From contig NZ_CALMFY010000045.1 in assembly GCF_937863485.1 (NCBI RefSeq), forward strand, positions 1 to 41,464: DNA of 41,464 nucleotides, written 5' to 3'. Origin of the DNA: an uncultured Nostoc sp. Its GTDB lineage: Bacteria; Cyanobacteriota; Cyanobacteriia; Cyanobacteriales; Nostocaceae. The notes beneath the pieces were generated by a model. The model saw nothing but the letters and a program-made list of their open reading frames with translations, was not told the DNA's origin and did not search any database. Position 1 is the stretch's first letter. The number at the start of each line of letters is the position of its first letter. The position numbers and the translations under genes were made by a program. Below are positions 8,709 to 17,516 of this stretch, in pieces.

Positions 8709-9809
8709 CTAGCCCCTCACACCTAATATTTGCCTTCTGACAAGAGCATGTCCAGATTGAACATCAAACCAGTGAATATCTTCAGGGGGTAATGTCAGTG
8801 TAATATCCTCGTCATTCCAATTTTGGTCTATTGGTAACAAAGCACGTACTATAGTCGCTCCAGTTTGTGAACCTTCAACTTTGACACTGACTAAATAGTG
8901 CATACCCAAGTTTTCTACTAGATACACTCGCCCTTGGATAGTTTGAGTATCACCTGGTTGGGCAATGCGAACGTTTTCTGGGCGGATACCTAGCACAATC
9001 TGGGGTGGTACAGTTGGTATATCTGGCAGAGATATCTGGAAGTTACCTATTAGAGCGGATCGCTCATTACAAAGTAGAGTCAGCAAATTCATCTGAGGAC
9101 TACCAACAAATCCAGCCACAAATAAATTAGCTGGATGGTTATAGATGAGTTCGGGCGGGTCAAGTTGCTGGACATAGCCATCGTTGAGCAAAGCTACTTT
9201 CGTGGAGAGTGTCATCGCTTCTGTTTGGTCATGGGTAACATAGACCACAGGGACTTTTTGCTCGGCAAAAATTTGCTTGAGGTCGGCTCGGACTCGTTCC
9301 CGCAACAGCGCATCCAAGTTACTTAAGGGTTCATCTAGCAGGTACACATTGGGATTACGTACTAAGGCACGACCAACTGCAACACGCTGTCGTTGACCTC
9401 CAGACATTTGACCAGGCTTGCGGTTCATTAGCTCTTCTAGTCCTAAAATTTTTGCCACTTCTGCTACTCGCTGTTTAATTTCTACAGATGGTACTTTTCT
9501 TAGCTTGAGTCCAGAAGCAAGGTTTTGGTACACTGTCATGTGCGGATAGAGTGCATAGCTTTGAAATACCATTGCGATATTGCGATCGCCTGCTGACTTA
9601 TAGGTAACATCTGCGTCGTTGATCTTAATCTGACCGCGAGTAGGTTCTTCAAGACCCGCAATCATGCGTAGAACAGTGGATTTGCCACAGCCAGAAGGGC
9701 CAAGTAAAGTGAGAAACTCATCGTTATCTACTGTTAAGCTAACGTCTTTAACAGGGACAACTTTGGAAGTATAGGTTTTATTCAAGTTTTTGAGTTCGAG
9801 TTTAGCCAT
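8709..9809 (-). CDS. Sugar ABC transporter ATP-binding protein (MalK/UgpC/GgtA type)
   Basis: The 366-residue ATPase powers a carbohydrate importer at the plasma membrane. Visible motifs: Walker A GPSGCGKST (37-45), Q-loop in VFQSYALYPHM (81-91), signature MSGGQRQRV (135-143), Walker B VYLLDEP (155-161), D-loop SNLDA, and the switch histidine 193 in VYVTHDQTEAM. Residues after about 235 form the regulatory OB/TOBE extension typical of MalK-like ATPases, with LGIRPENV as landmark. It is 8 bp downstream of the permease gene on the same strand, so the two are cotranscribed. Substrate cannot be read from sequence; in cyanobacteria this subfamily serves glucosylglycerol, sucrose, trehalose and maltose-type sugars. 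MalK-like ATPases can be shared among transporters, which matters because the partner genes are missing here. Confidence 0.93.
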   Translation of the reverse strand: MAKLELKNLNKTYTSKVVPVKDVSLTVDNDEFLTLLGPSGCGKSTVLRMIAGLEEPTRGQIKINDADVTYKSAGDRNIAMVFQSYALYPHMTVYQNLASGLKLRKVPSVEIKQRVAEVAKILGLEELMNRKPGQMSGGQRQRVAVGRALVRNPNVYLLDEPLSNLDALLRERVRADLKQIFAEQKVPVVYVTHDQTEAMTLSTKVALLNDGYVQQLDPPELIYNHPANLFVAGFVGSPQMNLLTLLCNERSALIGNFQISLPDIPTVPPQIVLGIRPENVRIAQPGDTQTIQGRVYLVENLGMHYLVSVKVEGSQTGATIVRALLPIDQNWNDEDITLTLPPEDIHWFDVQSGHALVRRQILGVRG

Positions 9810-9817
9810 TTTTCTTT

Positions 9818-10702
9818 TTATCCTTTGACAGCACCAGCGGTAAGACCTTGGACAATCCGGCGCTGGAAAAACAAAACTAGTAAAACCAGGGGTAACGTCC
9901 CTACAACAGTAGCAGCGGCGATGGAACCGTAGGGAATTTCAAATACTGACGCACCACCCAACTGAGCAGCAGCAACAGGAATCGTCTTCATCTCTTCACG
10001 GGTCATAAACGTTAGAGCGAAGATAAACTCGTTCCAGGCAAAAATAAAGGTGAGAATTCCAGTAGTCACTAAGGCGGGAAGGGTCATGGGCAGCACGATT
10101 TGCCACAGTAGTTGAAAAGTGTTGTAGCCATCGACCCTAGCAGAATCTTCTAAGTCTTTAGGTAATTGTTGGAAAAAGCTTCTGAGTACTAGAATTGTCA
10201 GGGGCAAATTGATGGCAGTGTAGGGTATAATCAGCGCTAGATAGTTGTTGCCCAGTCTGAGCGCTTGGATAATTTCTAACAGTCCCAGGAATAACAGAAT
10301 TCCAGGAAATAAAGTCACTATTAGAACACTAGCGAGGATAACTCCTTCACCCCACGGGCGTAACCGTGCCAGCGCATACGCAGCGGGTGCACCGATCGCT
10401 AAAGCTAAAGCTGTAGAAGTAATCGACACAAAGGCACTGTTGAAGATGTAGCGCCAAAATGGACGACGGGTGAATAACTCAATGTAGTGACTAAAAGTGA
10501 ATCGCGTGGGTAAATAGACAGTGGGAACGGCGGCAATATCTTCGTTAACTTTAAACGAGGTCAGCAATTGCCATAGGGCTGGCGCTAGGCTGAATAACAT
10601 TACTAAGACAATTGCTATTAGCAGCAGGATTTTTTTTAGAGAAAACCTGCTTTTCTGTGTTTGTTGCGGAGTTGTTGGAACTGGTTGTGGAGTTGAACTC
10701 AT
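9818..10702 (-). CDS. Sugar ABC transporter permease (MalG type)
   Basis: A 294-residue inner-membrane permease of the binding-protein-dependent (MalFG) group, with an N-terminal anchor (about 24-47) and five further hydrophobic segments. The EAA loop that docks on the ATPase is visible as EDSARVDGYNTFQLLWQIVLP, with its conserved glycine, and the C terminus (RRIVQGLTAGAVKG) is the standard MalG ending. The gene precedes the ATPase by 8 bp. Normally a MalF-type permease and a solute-binding protein gene lie upstream; here neither is present. Instead the right end of a decayed IS200/IS605 element abuts the ATG. Either the remaining operon was split by that insertion, or the partner genes lie elsewhere. 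Without MalF the transporter could not be complete from this locus alone. Confidence 0.9.
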   Translation of the reverse strand: MSSTPQPVPTTPQQTQKSRFSLKKILLLIAIVLVMLFSLAPALWQLLTSFKVNEDIAAVPTVYLPTRFTFSHYIELFTRRPFWRYIFNSAFVSITSTALALAIGAPAAYALARLRPWGEGVILASVLIVTLFPGILLFLGLLEIIQALRLGNNYLALIIPYTAINLPLTILVLRSFFQQLPKDLEDSARVDGYNTFQLLWQIVLPMTLPALVTTGILTFIFAWNEFIFALTFMTREEMKTIPVAAAQLGGASVFEIPYGSIAAATVVGTLPLVLLVLFFQRRIVQGLTAGAVKG

Positions 10703-10703
10703 A

Positions 10704-10830
10704 GGGTGAACTACTCCAACCTATAGACGGACGGGGCTTCCCAATTCATCGGGAACAGCCTCCAGGACTTCGTAGTTCTATTGGTCTGACATTCCCTCCA
10801 AGGGCAGGAGTCCTGGTTTCCAAGACTCAA
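10704..10830 (-). mobile_element. Right-end remnant of an IS200/IS605 (TnpB-type) element
   Basis: On the minus strand the sequence runs through GGCTGTTCCCGATGAATTGG, GAAGCCCCGTCCGTCTATAG and GGAGTAGTTCACC, stopping at the permease ATG. This is the form I know from right ends of cyanobacterial tnpB elements, where the sequence also encodes the 3' part of the omega RNA. In intact copies the end folds as an imperfect CCCCGTCC/GGACGGGG hairpin; here one arm has decayed (CTCCAACC). No tnpB or tnpA reading frame remains upstream. The family call rests on remembered similarity. Confidence 0.5.
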
Positions 10831-10849
10831 ATCTTTTACTCTGAACGTA

Positions 10850-10895
10850 GCCCTACGGGGAAGCAAGCTACGCGTAGCGTCTCGTAGAGAAGCCG
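10850..10895. repeat. Cyanobacterial short dispersed repeat
   Basis: A palindrome-rich segment containing GCCCTACGGGGAAGCAAGC, CTACGCGTAGCG and TCTCGTAGAGAAGC. The same words recur at about 20833-20850, 20966-20993, 22797-22910, 34550-34592, 38560-38615, 39629-39690 and 41073-41103, always outside intact genes. Confidence 0.75.
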
Positions 10896-11165
10896 AAGAA
10901 TTTTCTTGCAACATATACCTATTAGCTTAGTTTTCGCTTATGGCATTGATGGTCAAGACGCTGACTATCTTACCAGAAAAATTGATGATTACTCATAATA
11001 TTAGGACTACTATTTGATTTTTGAACAGATACGTAGGGGAGCCAGCGCCCAGAGGGGTTTTCCAAGTGAAGCGCCGTTATGTTAGCAGCGATCGCCCCTT
11101 GGCCAGACGCGATCGCTTCCCACCCGTAGGTAGTTCCACCAAATAGTCTTGGAGACAATATTATT

Positions 11166-11534
11166 ATGGAACAAAACGGAATTTATATTATCAAAGCTTT
11201 ATCTGTGCAAGATTTTCTTGCGCAACACCCAATGAAGCATGAGGATTTAACGCGATTACTGGGTGTATGTGTTGATGCAGTTAACTCTTGGTCATGTGGT
11301 AGACGCATCCCAAGACCATAAGTTCTTACACATTTAGCAACGCTGGATGAGTGATTTAAAGAAAATCCACCAATGCTTCTTACCATCAGTAAATCATTTT
11401 CAACTGATAGAGTCCGGGATAGATATTCAGGAGACGGCTTAATAGAATTTCTAATTATTAGTGGTGCGCTCGCTTTACTAATTACACTTGCAAATCACAT
11501 TATTACTAGACTACAAGTCGAGGTGGAGCAATAG
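11166..11534 (+). pseudogene. Small helix-turn-helix protein, interrupted by two stop codons
   Basis: From the ATG at 11166 the frame encodes 51 residues ending RRIPRP, then TAA at 11319. The part HEDLTRLLGVCVDAVNSWSCG looks like a compact helix-turn-helix DNA-binding unit. Reading through the TAA, the same frame continues VLTHLATLDE, a sensible continuation of the helix, before a TGA and then about 50 residues with a hydrophobic segment (LIEFLIISGALALLITLA) to the TAG ending at 11534. Conserved-looking sequence beyond the stops suggests a decayed gene; alternatively the first 51 residues alone are a functional mini-regulator. I cannot name a family with confidence. Confidence 0.4.
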
Positions 11535-12062
11535 CAAACACAGCAACTAAACAGATAAAATTGACTTATACAGCTGTAGACTTGGATGTATTGTTGGAGA
11601 CGAGTGACACAAATATTAGAACTAACTGGCTACCCAAACTTGAAGAGGTTTTCTGGTGGAAAGTTGCAGACTTAAAGGATGGCAATCGCTTTATAGCCTG
11701 GGCGCGTGAAGAAGAATTCTTCAACCTTCATGCAATATCTCCTAAAATCCCCATGCGATCGTCTGACTGGATATATTTTAAGAGATGATAGCGGAAAACC
11801 TCTCATGCAGCCCAACCCTGAGCGTATTGGCATTGAGACTTATAAAAAGCAGGTTTGGGAACGGTACAACGGATTACATCACATCTGCTTTATTAAGTGC
11901 AACTTTATAGAGAATTTGTATAAGTCTTCTGCCTCGTTGAAACAAGAAAACCAAGTTATAGGTGTTGAGGTAAAAGACTGTAATCAAGGCACTTTTTTTG
12001 CACCACCCGTCGCCCAAAATGAAAAATCTTCAAGTTCAAAACAAGTCCTTTTGCTTCGTTGA
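11510..12062 (+). pseudogene. Unrecognised gene, probably frameshifted
   Basis: Two overlapping frames look like halves of one protein. The first is open from 11510 and reads TYTAVDLDVLLETSDTN and LEEVFWWKVADLKDG before stopping at 11788. The second (about 11760-12062) carries RDDSGKPLMQPNPERIG and YKKQVWERYNGLHH. The protein-like character switches frame between about 11755 and 11785, suggesting a one-base indel in a gene of about 180 codons. No domain is recognised and no function is proposed. It follows the broken helix-turn-helix gene closely, so the whole 11.1-12.1 kb stretch seems to be decaying. Confidence 0.3.
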
Positions 12063-12094
12063 TAGCTGTGTGCCATTCTATTTTATTCCCATCT

Positions 12095-12763
12095 TCACAG
12101 ATACTCGTTTTGTTGCATCTGAACTTCAGAAGCCAAATTGGTAATTGATAACAATTGTTTATAATCTTTTGGTGTATCAATATCAATATTACCTAGTGGA
12201 AACGGAATAGAAAAGACTTCATTGAGGTTATTATTTATAACTTTTTTTGCTCCTGAAGTTTCTTTTAAAGCAGCAAGTTCTGAAAAAAATATCTGACTAA
12301 ATAGAGATGGGACACCTAATGTACCCGCATATTCACAAGCAATGATTGGTTTTTTTTCTGAATAATATGCATCAACAAGCTGATTGATAATTTGGTAAGA
12401 AACAAATGGCTGGTCGCAAAGTGTAATAACTACTGCTTCTATTTTTTGAGGAAGATTATTTAACAATTCTATACCGCTTTTGATTGAAGTACTCATTCCA
12501 CAAGCCCAATCCAAATTCTTAACTACTCTAACGGGAAGTTGCTTAATTTGGGGATGAATCTGTTCTGCATTTGCTCCAAGTACTACTACTACAGGTTGGC
12601 AAACTGAAGCGATCGCCATTTCAGTAATGTGTTGCAAAAAACTACGTCCTTGGTGAAGCAATAGTTGTTTAGGTGTACCCATACGAGTAGATGCACCAGC
12701 AGCAAGAATCATAATGGCTATAGTTGATTTTTTATTGTCTATTTGCTCAGTGTTAAATACCAT
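12095..12763 (-). CDS. mocA: Molybdenum cofactor cytidylyltransferase-like NTP transferase (MocA family)
   Basis: A 222-residue nucleotidyltransferase of the MobA/MocA group. The nucleotide-binding signature LAAGASTRMG-TPK lies at 20-32, and VVITLCDQPFVS supplies the metal-binding aspartate. MocA transfers CMP to molybdopterin, making the MCD cofactor of xanthine-dehydrogenase-type enzymes; MobA makes the GMP form. The assignment to MocA rather than MobA comes from its neighbour: the stop of the XdhC gene is 12 bp upstream on the same strand, a common pairing for molybdenum hydroxylase maturation. No molybdenum hydroxylase gene is in this window. The start at 12763 gives the expected short lead into the first beta strand. 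Confidence 0.85.
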   Translation of the reverse strand: MVFNTEQIDNKKSTIAIMILAAGASTRMGTPKQLLLHQGRSFLQHITEMAIASVCQPVVVVLGANAEQIHPQIKQLPVRVVKNLDWACGMSTSIKSGIELLNNLPQKIEAVVITLCDQPFVSYQIINQLVDAYYSEKKPIIACEYAGTLGVPSLFSQIFFSELAALKETSGAKKVINNNLNEVFSIPFPLGNIDIDTPKDYKQLLSITNLASEVQMQQNEYL

Positions 12764-12775
12764 GACAGATAAAAA

Positions 12776-13933
12776 CTATGTGGTAACTAGCAAGTTTAAG
12801 TTGCTTTCATAGCATTGGTGAATTGGTTGATTGCGATTTCTTAAAAAATTACCACTGCGGTTTGTGAGCACTGCTTGAATTTCAGCAATAATGGCGATCG
12901 CTATTCCTTCCGGTGTATCTGCACCGATGTCAATTCCAATAGGACCATGCAATCTTTTTAATTGTTCAGTAGTATAAACTATTCCTTGCAAACGTAAATC
13001 TTCAATCAACCTTTCAGTCCGCGCCTTAGGGCCTAAAACCCCTATGTATCGTCCAGGAGATGGCAACAACATTTTCAAAATTTCCAGGTCATCAAGATAA
13101 TTATGTGTCATCACTACAGCAACTGTGTAGGCATCTATAAATACCTGTTTTTTTACAATTTCTCGCCGACTAAGAATCACATCACAAGCCATAGGAAATC
13201 GCGATTTAGTTGCCTCATTAGCTCGACAATCGACTACAGTAACCTGCCAACCTAATGCTTGAGCAAACTGTGCTACGGGTACAGCGTCATAACCTGCACC
13301 AAATATTACTAAAGATGTGGGTGGGTGGATGACTTCGATAAAAACTTCTGCACTGCCTAAAGGTAACTGATAGTTGTTTACGCTTGACTTTTGATTAACA
13401 AAGGCTGCTTGAGTGTCTGCACTCAGAGATTGAATTAAATTTGGATCTTTAATGTCAGTCAGAATTTTACCGTTTGGATACAGCAATAAGCGCGATCCAA
13501 GTTTCACATCTACCCCGCCTTCAAAAGTAAAGACTGTAGCAATAATACCCAAATGTTTTTTATGAAAGCACTCCTGTGTAAAAGCGATCGTATTCAGTGT
13601 GCTTTCTGTCTCAAGACGTTCGATGAGAACTTGCACCATTCCATTGCACCCTAGACCAAAGCCCCAAAGAATATCTTCAGAGGCGCTATTATCGTAAGTA
13701 ACAACAATTGGTTTGCCGTCTAACATTCGTTGTTGAGTATGCTCAAATACGTCATTCTCCAAGCAACCAGCGCTGATTGTTCCGATCATCCGACCTGCAT
13801 TTGTCATCAACATTTTAGCACCCGGTCGGCGATAGGTTGAACCTTGAGTTTTAACTACAGTGGCAAGGAAAGTGATTTCACCATTTTTTTGACTTGACTC
13901 GAAGCCTTCTAAAATTGCTTGTAATTCGTTCAT
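12776..13933 (-). CDS. xdhC: XdhC/CoxI family molybdenum-enzyme maturation protein
   Basis: XdhC binds molybdenum cofactor and delivers it in sulfurated form to xanthine dehydrogenase-like enzymes. Visible here: the N-terminal domain with GSTYRRPGAKMLM, GCLENDVFEH and GLGCNGMVQVLIE, and a C-terminal Rossmann domain with VIFGAGYDAVPVAQFAQALG, the GVLGPKARTERL segment and GIDIGADTPEGIAIAI. I chose the ATG at 13933 (MNELQAILEGF, 385 residues). The frame stays open for 42 more codons to a GTG at 14059, but that stretch is a hydrophobic sequence not expected in the family. The next gene downstream (mocA-like) starts 12 bp after the stop, giving a two-gene operon. Confidence 0.88.
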   Translation of the reverse strand: MNELQAILEGFESSQKNGEITFLATVVKTQGSTYRRPGAKMLMTNAGRMIGTISAGCLENDVFEHTQQRMLDGKPIVVTYDNSASEDILWGFGLGCNGMVQVLIERLETESTLNTIAFTQECFHKKHLGIIATVFTFEGGVDVKLGSRLLLYPNGKILTDIKDPNLIQSLSADTQAAFVNQKSSVNNYQLPLGSAEVFIEVIHPPTSLVIFGAGYDAVPVAQFAQALGWQVTVVDCRANEATKSRFPMACDVILSRREIVKKQVFIDAYTVAVVMTHNYLDDLEILKMLLPSPGRYIGVLGPKARTERLIEDLRLQGIVYTTEQLKRLHGPIGIDIGADTPEGIAIAIIAEIQAVLTNRSGNFLRNRNQPIHQCYESNLNLLVTT

Positions 13934-14370
13934 TTGATTGCTTATTTTTCTGTTTATAGATAGCAGTTTATTAGCTTGAGCAAGCAGTCCCAATGAAAAC
14001 AATACGATGACTGTGCCATCCTGCATTACTACTAGTGTCAAATACGAGTCGATGACCACCCATTAACCATTAAAGCATACCCATGAGACTGACTGCGTTG
14101 TTTACTGCCGCAGGTATCACACTGTTCTGCTACTTAAGATAAGTGAAAATCTCGCTAAAATCATACCTCGCAGGATAGTTGTCAATTTGAATTATTTATC
14201 TATTATAAGAGTTAGTAGGGAATACTGATTTTTTGTAACTTACAATTTTAGCAAAGTTATTTAAGCTTCTTGCTAAAATTTTTATTTGAAACTCTTCCTC
14301 TGCGTTTTTGTGTTGGAAAGTTTTGATTGTTGCAAACTTCCGTACTCTGTAAGAAGCCCTTCAGATTCTT
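13934..14370. other. Intergenic stretch upstream of xdhC
   Basis: AT-rich. It presumably holds the xdhC-mocA promoter, but no confident promoter hexamers or operator are apparent. No gene seen. Confidence 0.5.
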
Positions 14371-14703
14371 GGTTGTGTTGCAAAAACTAATTAAGGACAA
14401 AAAACTCCTTTGTAAGGAGATGGATTATGCTATCACTCCAAAAATTTCAGATATAAATTTGATCCGTTCTTTGACGGTTCCTTTCTTCACTGTTTCAATT
14501 TGCCCAATCTTTAGCAAGCGCATAATTTCGTAACTATTTATCGTTCGTCTTGCTGTGTTAAATGATTTAAACCCCATTCCCGGTTTGACTAACCATTTGA
14601 TAAATCTGTGGTCCTGCTCGATTCTCTGATTGAGAGACTTATTCTGCCGCAGTTCCGGCAAAACTACCAACAGAGCCGAATGAGCAATTAGTAGATCAAG
14701 CAA
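14371..14703 (-). mobile_element. IS6-family (IS240/IS26-like) remnant: transposase C terminus and one terminal repeat
   Basis: The minus-strand frame at 14425-14703 ends like IS6-family DDE transposases: ELRQNKSLNQRIEQDHRF, then IKWLVKPGMGFKSFNTA, RRTINSYEIM, and the terminal FISEIFGVIA. The glutamate in EQDHRF is the last catalytic residue. About 40 bp past the stop, GGTTGTGTTGCAAAA (14371-14385) matches the IS6 terminal repeat type (GGxxCTGTTGCAAA). The N-terminal two thirds, including both catalytic aspartates, are absent, so the element is dead. No matching left terminal repeat was found before 14960. Confidence 0.75.
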
Positions 14704-14962
14704 ATCTTCAGTTTCAATCGGCTGAAGATTTTCAGAAAATTTATAACTTCTTTGTCACCCCTTCAGTGATTAGATTTCGGTTCAGAACCTTGAGCCTGGT
14801 TTTCGACAAATTCTAAAAATCTTGTTTGATTCAGCAACAATAGCAATGTGCCAAAATCTGTCTTTTGGTACTTTCATACGTTTTTTCTACCTCAAAGTAT
14901 AGATCCGCAGTCTAAACTTGAGTTAAGAAATTGGAGGAATCATTCATCAAGTCAGACTACCA

Positions 14963-15583
14963 ATGCTCTCCCAAGATAAACCAAATCCAAGCGATTCACC
15001 GCAAGTATCGTGTCAAACCATTCTGCCCACAGCCCCATTACCCTCAGCTATTAGTCAAAATATCGAAACTATCATTGCCTTACATAGGCGCTACGAGAAG
15101 GATGTACCTCGCCACCAGCGGGTTGTAGAAGCGGCAAGCGCCTTTTTTGGTCGTCCGGCATTCCTTTACAGTATCTTACTAGGAATGACACTGTGGGTAA
15201 TACCTAATATTTTACCACGACGTTTAGGCTTATCAAGATTTGACCCCCCGCCATTTTCTTGGCTACAATTTTCATTAACTACTGGCTCACTGTTAGTCAC
15301 AACAGGGGTGTTGATTAAACAAGAGCGACAAGAAAAGTTAGCAGAGCAACGGGCACAACTTAGCCTTCAACTCAACCTGCTTTCTGAGCAGAAAATCGCT
15401 AAACTTATCGGTTTGGTTGAGGAATTACGCCAGGATATTCCTAATGTCAAAAATCGCTCTGACCCGGAGGACGAAATGATGAAGTCTCCTACTGATCCGC
15501 ACGCAATTATAAATGTATTAGAAGAAACCTTAGCATCAGAGTTAGCAAATTTCTCTCAGCAAAAAACATCAACTCAGGAGTGA
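14963..15583 (+). CDS. DUF1003 family membrane protein
   Basis: A 206-residue protein with two transmembrane segments (about 64-83 and 97-118) followed by a long helical cytoplasmic tail. The patterns RPAFLYSILLGMTLWV, then TTGSLLVTTGVLIKQERQ and LNLLSEQKIAKLIGLVEELR are the landmarks of DUF1003, a family of unknown function. The start is uncertain: ATG 14963 has no nearby Shine-Dalgarno, while a good GGAGG sits at 14932-14936, 5 bp before an in-frame ATT codon at 14942 that would add 7 residues. Upstream lies the IS6 remnant, so the original promoter may have been altered. Confidence 0.85.
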   Translation: MLSQDKPNPSDSPQVSCQTILPTAPLPSAISQNIETIIALHRRYEKDVPRHQRVVEAASAFFGRPAFLYSILLGMTLWVIPNILPRRLGLSRFDPPPFSWLQFSLTTGSLLVTTGVLIKQERQEKLAEQRAQLSLQLNLLSEQKIAKLIGLVEELRQDIPNVKNRSDPEDEMMKSPTDPHAIINVLEETLASELANFSQQKTSTQE

Positions 15584-15990
15584 CAAAGCAAGCGTAGTAT
15601 TAGAACAAGTATAAAATAAGCAACTTTTTGATCGCACCTGTTGCTCATTTTAATTAACCAACTTACCATCTAAACAAGGAATTCTCCACTGCCCAAACTT
15701 GACTATTCAGTTTCTTGATCACAGTCTGCAGCGCTGAATCATGTTACAAGCACTCGTGCAAGTAATGCAAACCTAAGTTTTCTCCAAATAACTGAAGCAA
15801 TTTTAAGCTTTTTGAGCCGTCTTGGGCAAGATACAGACCTCTGAGTGATTGCCTTCTCTTTTCCTTCTCATAGCAAAGATGCTCAAGAGACGGCACGCAA
15901 GAGTGGGTAATCACCTCATGTAACCATTTTTTAAAATTCGGGGTGCTAAAGAGATTTAAAAAACTTACTGAAAAGTAATTTCAAAAAGTT
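15584..15990. other. Intergenic stretch between convergent genes
   Basis: No gene seen. GTGATTGCC (about 15843) and GGTAATCAC (about 15907) form a loose inverted repeat with one mismatch and a loop of about 55 bases; significance unknown. Confidence 0.4.
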
Positions 15991-17055
15991 TTATTTAGTT
16001 TCAACTTTTACAATTGCTGACATTCCCGGATTAAATCGAGCTTCGTAACCTTGAATACTTGATTGATCAAACACAATCTTGACGGGAATTTGATTTAATG
16101 AATTACTAGAAGCTGAATTACTCGTAAGATTATCTTGTGGTATAAAGGCGATACTATCTACTTTACCTTGAAACTGCTGATTAGCAAAGGCTGAGACTGT
16201 AATTTTCACCTTTTGTCCTGGCTGTATCTTTTCTAACTGCTTTTCTGGAAAATAGGCAATAATCCAAGGACGTGGCTGCATTATTGATAAGAGAGTTTGC
16301 CCTGGAAGCACCTGCTGTCCTATTTGGACATTTTTATTGCCAACTAGTCCACCAACCACAGTCGCAATGTTAGTGTAATCCAACTCCAGTTCCGCTTTTT
16401 TTACCTCTACCTGCTTTTGAGTAAAAGTAGCCAACGCTATCTTATATTGTTGTTCATTTAGCCTCTTTTGATGATTCAAGACTTGTGCTTGTAAAGTTCT
16501 TTTTTTAATCAAAGCTCGTTGTTCTATTTGAGCATTTTCGTTTTTGCGAACTGGCTGTGGTTCTGGAGTATCAATAACAATTTTGAGAATTTTTTCCCGT
16601 GCCAATGCTGCTTGCTGTTTAGCTAATTCTAGAGATGTTTTTGCCTGTGCCAGAGATAATTGATAGTTACTTTTGTCAAGTTTCACTAACACCATGCCCG
16701 GAGATACAATTTGATTATCATTAAATCTAATTTCAGTAACTATTCCTGATACACGAGTAGTTACAGGGTTGATCTCTGCGGTGACATGAGCATTATCAGT
16801 TTCTAGATATTTTTGCGTATATTGCCATTGACGGTAAGCATAATTTCCTAAATAAATTGCAACAATACCCAACAATACTCCCGATCCTGTAAGCAGTAGC
16901 AAATATCGAACCCAAGAAGGTGATAATTTTTTGTTGAGAGGATTGTTCGATTCAGTAGAAGTGTTAGTTGGCTCCTGTTGCAACAACACGGGAGTTTTTT
17001 GTTCTGATAATGTTGTAACTTTTTGGAACTGTTGTAAAAAATTCAAGCGCTTCAT
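15991..17055 (-). CDS. HlyD/EmrA-type membrane fusion (adaptor) protein
   Basis: A 354-residue periplasmic adaptor of efflux or secretion systems. It has a cytoplasmic N terminus of about 48 residues, one transmembrane helix (about 50-73), then the EmrA-like lipoyl/biotinyl half (TDNAHVTAEINPVTTRVSGI, about 87-106, and IVSPGMVLVKLD), a coiled-coil hairpin (about 130-225) and the returning half with NKNVQIGQQVLPGQTLLSI and beta-barrel strands. It would connect an inner-membrane MFS or ABC exporter to the outer membrane. No exporter or TolC-like gene is adjacent, so its partner is unknown. The gene is alone, between the DUF1003 gene and a transposon graveyard. Confidence 0.9.
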   Translation of the reverse strand: MKRLNFLQQFQKVTTLSEQKTPVLLQQEPTNTSTESNNPLNKKLSPSWVRYLLLLTGSGVLLGIVAIYLGNYAYRQWQYTQKYLETDNAHVTAEINPVTTRVSGIVTEIRFNDNQIVSPGMVLVKLDKSNYQLSLAQAKTSLELAKQQAALAREKILKIVIDTPEPQPVRKNENAQIEQRALIKKRTLQAQVLNHQKRLNEQQYKIALATFTQKQVEVKKAELELDYTNIATVVGGLVGNKNVQIGQQVLPGQTLLSIMQPRPWIIAYFPEKQLEKIQPGQKVKITVSAFANQQFQGKVDSIAFIPQDNLTSNSASSNSLNQIPVKIVFDQSSIQGYEARFNPGMSAIVKVETK

Positions 17056-17239
17056 CAGTGTTATTCATGTAAAAAAACATCTCTGTATAAAAATTGGCAC
17101 TACTTAACTAGTCCACTTTCAGAATACGGTAAATATCACTTGAGTGCATAGTTCTCTCAAAATAGCTTCATAAGTCACTATATCTGAAATCCACAGGGAG
17201 TTTTCTTACAACAGCCCCCCACTTTTAAAATATCCTCTA

Positions 17240-17419
17240 AGCTCGACTTTATCCATTTTTTTCGCAACGTGATTGCTATCGCTGAAACCTCTGTGGTTCG
17301 GTAGTTTTACTTTTTTAACTTCATCGATAATCTGTGACATGGAAAAAGTATTTGCCGAAAAGCCAGGGTTTTTGCCGGATAAAGAAAACCGAGTTCTTAA
17401 TTTTGGATAAAGTCGAGCT
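17240..17419. mobile_element. MITE-like element with 16-bp terminal inverted repeats
   Basis: AGCTCGACTTTATCCA at 17240-17255 is repeated exactly in inverted orientation at 17404-17419. The 180-bp interior has no gene. A single further copy of the end, with one mismatch, lies at 23341-23356. No clear target duplication was identified. Confidence 0.65.
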
Positions 17420-17516
17420 AAGAAGATGTTTATAAATAAAAAATAAAGAGCACCACAGTCATTCCTCCAGGACAGGTATTTTAAAAAAGACAGTCATAGT
17501 ATTTGAATCGCGTAAA

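Noticed and set aside
10711..10740. Hairpin as a terminator for the ABC transporter genes
   Set aside because: Located upstream of those genes and explained better as an IS605 right end.
10711..10914. 67-codon minus-strand frame
   Set aside because: Translates the IS200/IS605 right end and a dispersed repeat; not a gene.
13934..14059. N-terminal extension of XdhC to the GTG at 14059
   Set aside because: The extension is hydrophobic and absent from the family; ATG 13933 gives the normal N terminus.
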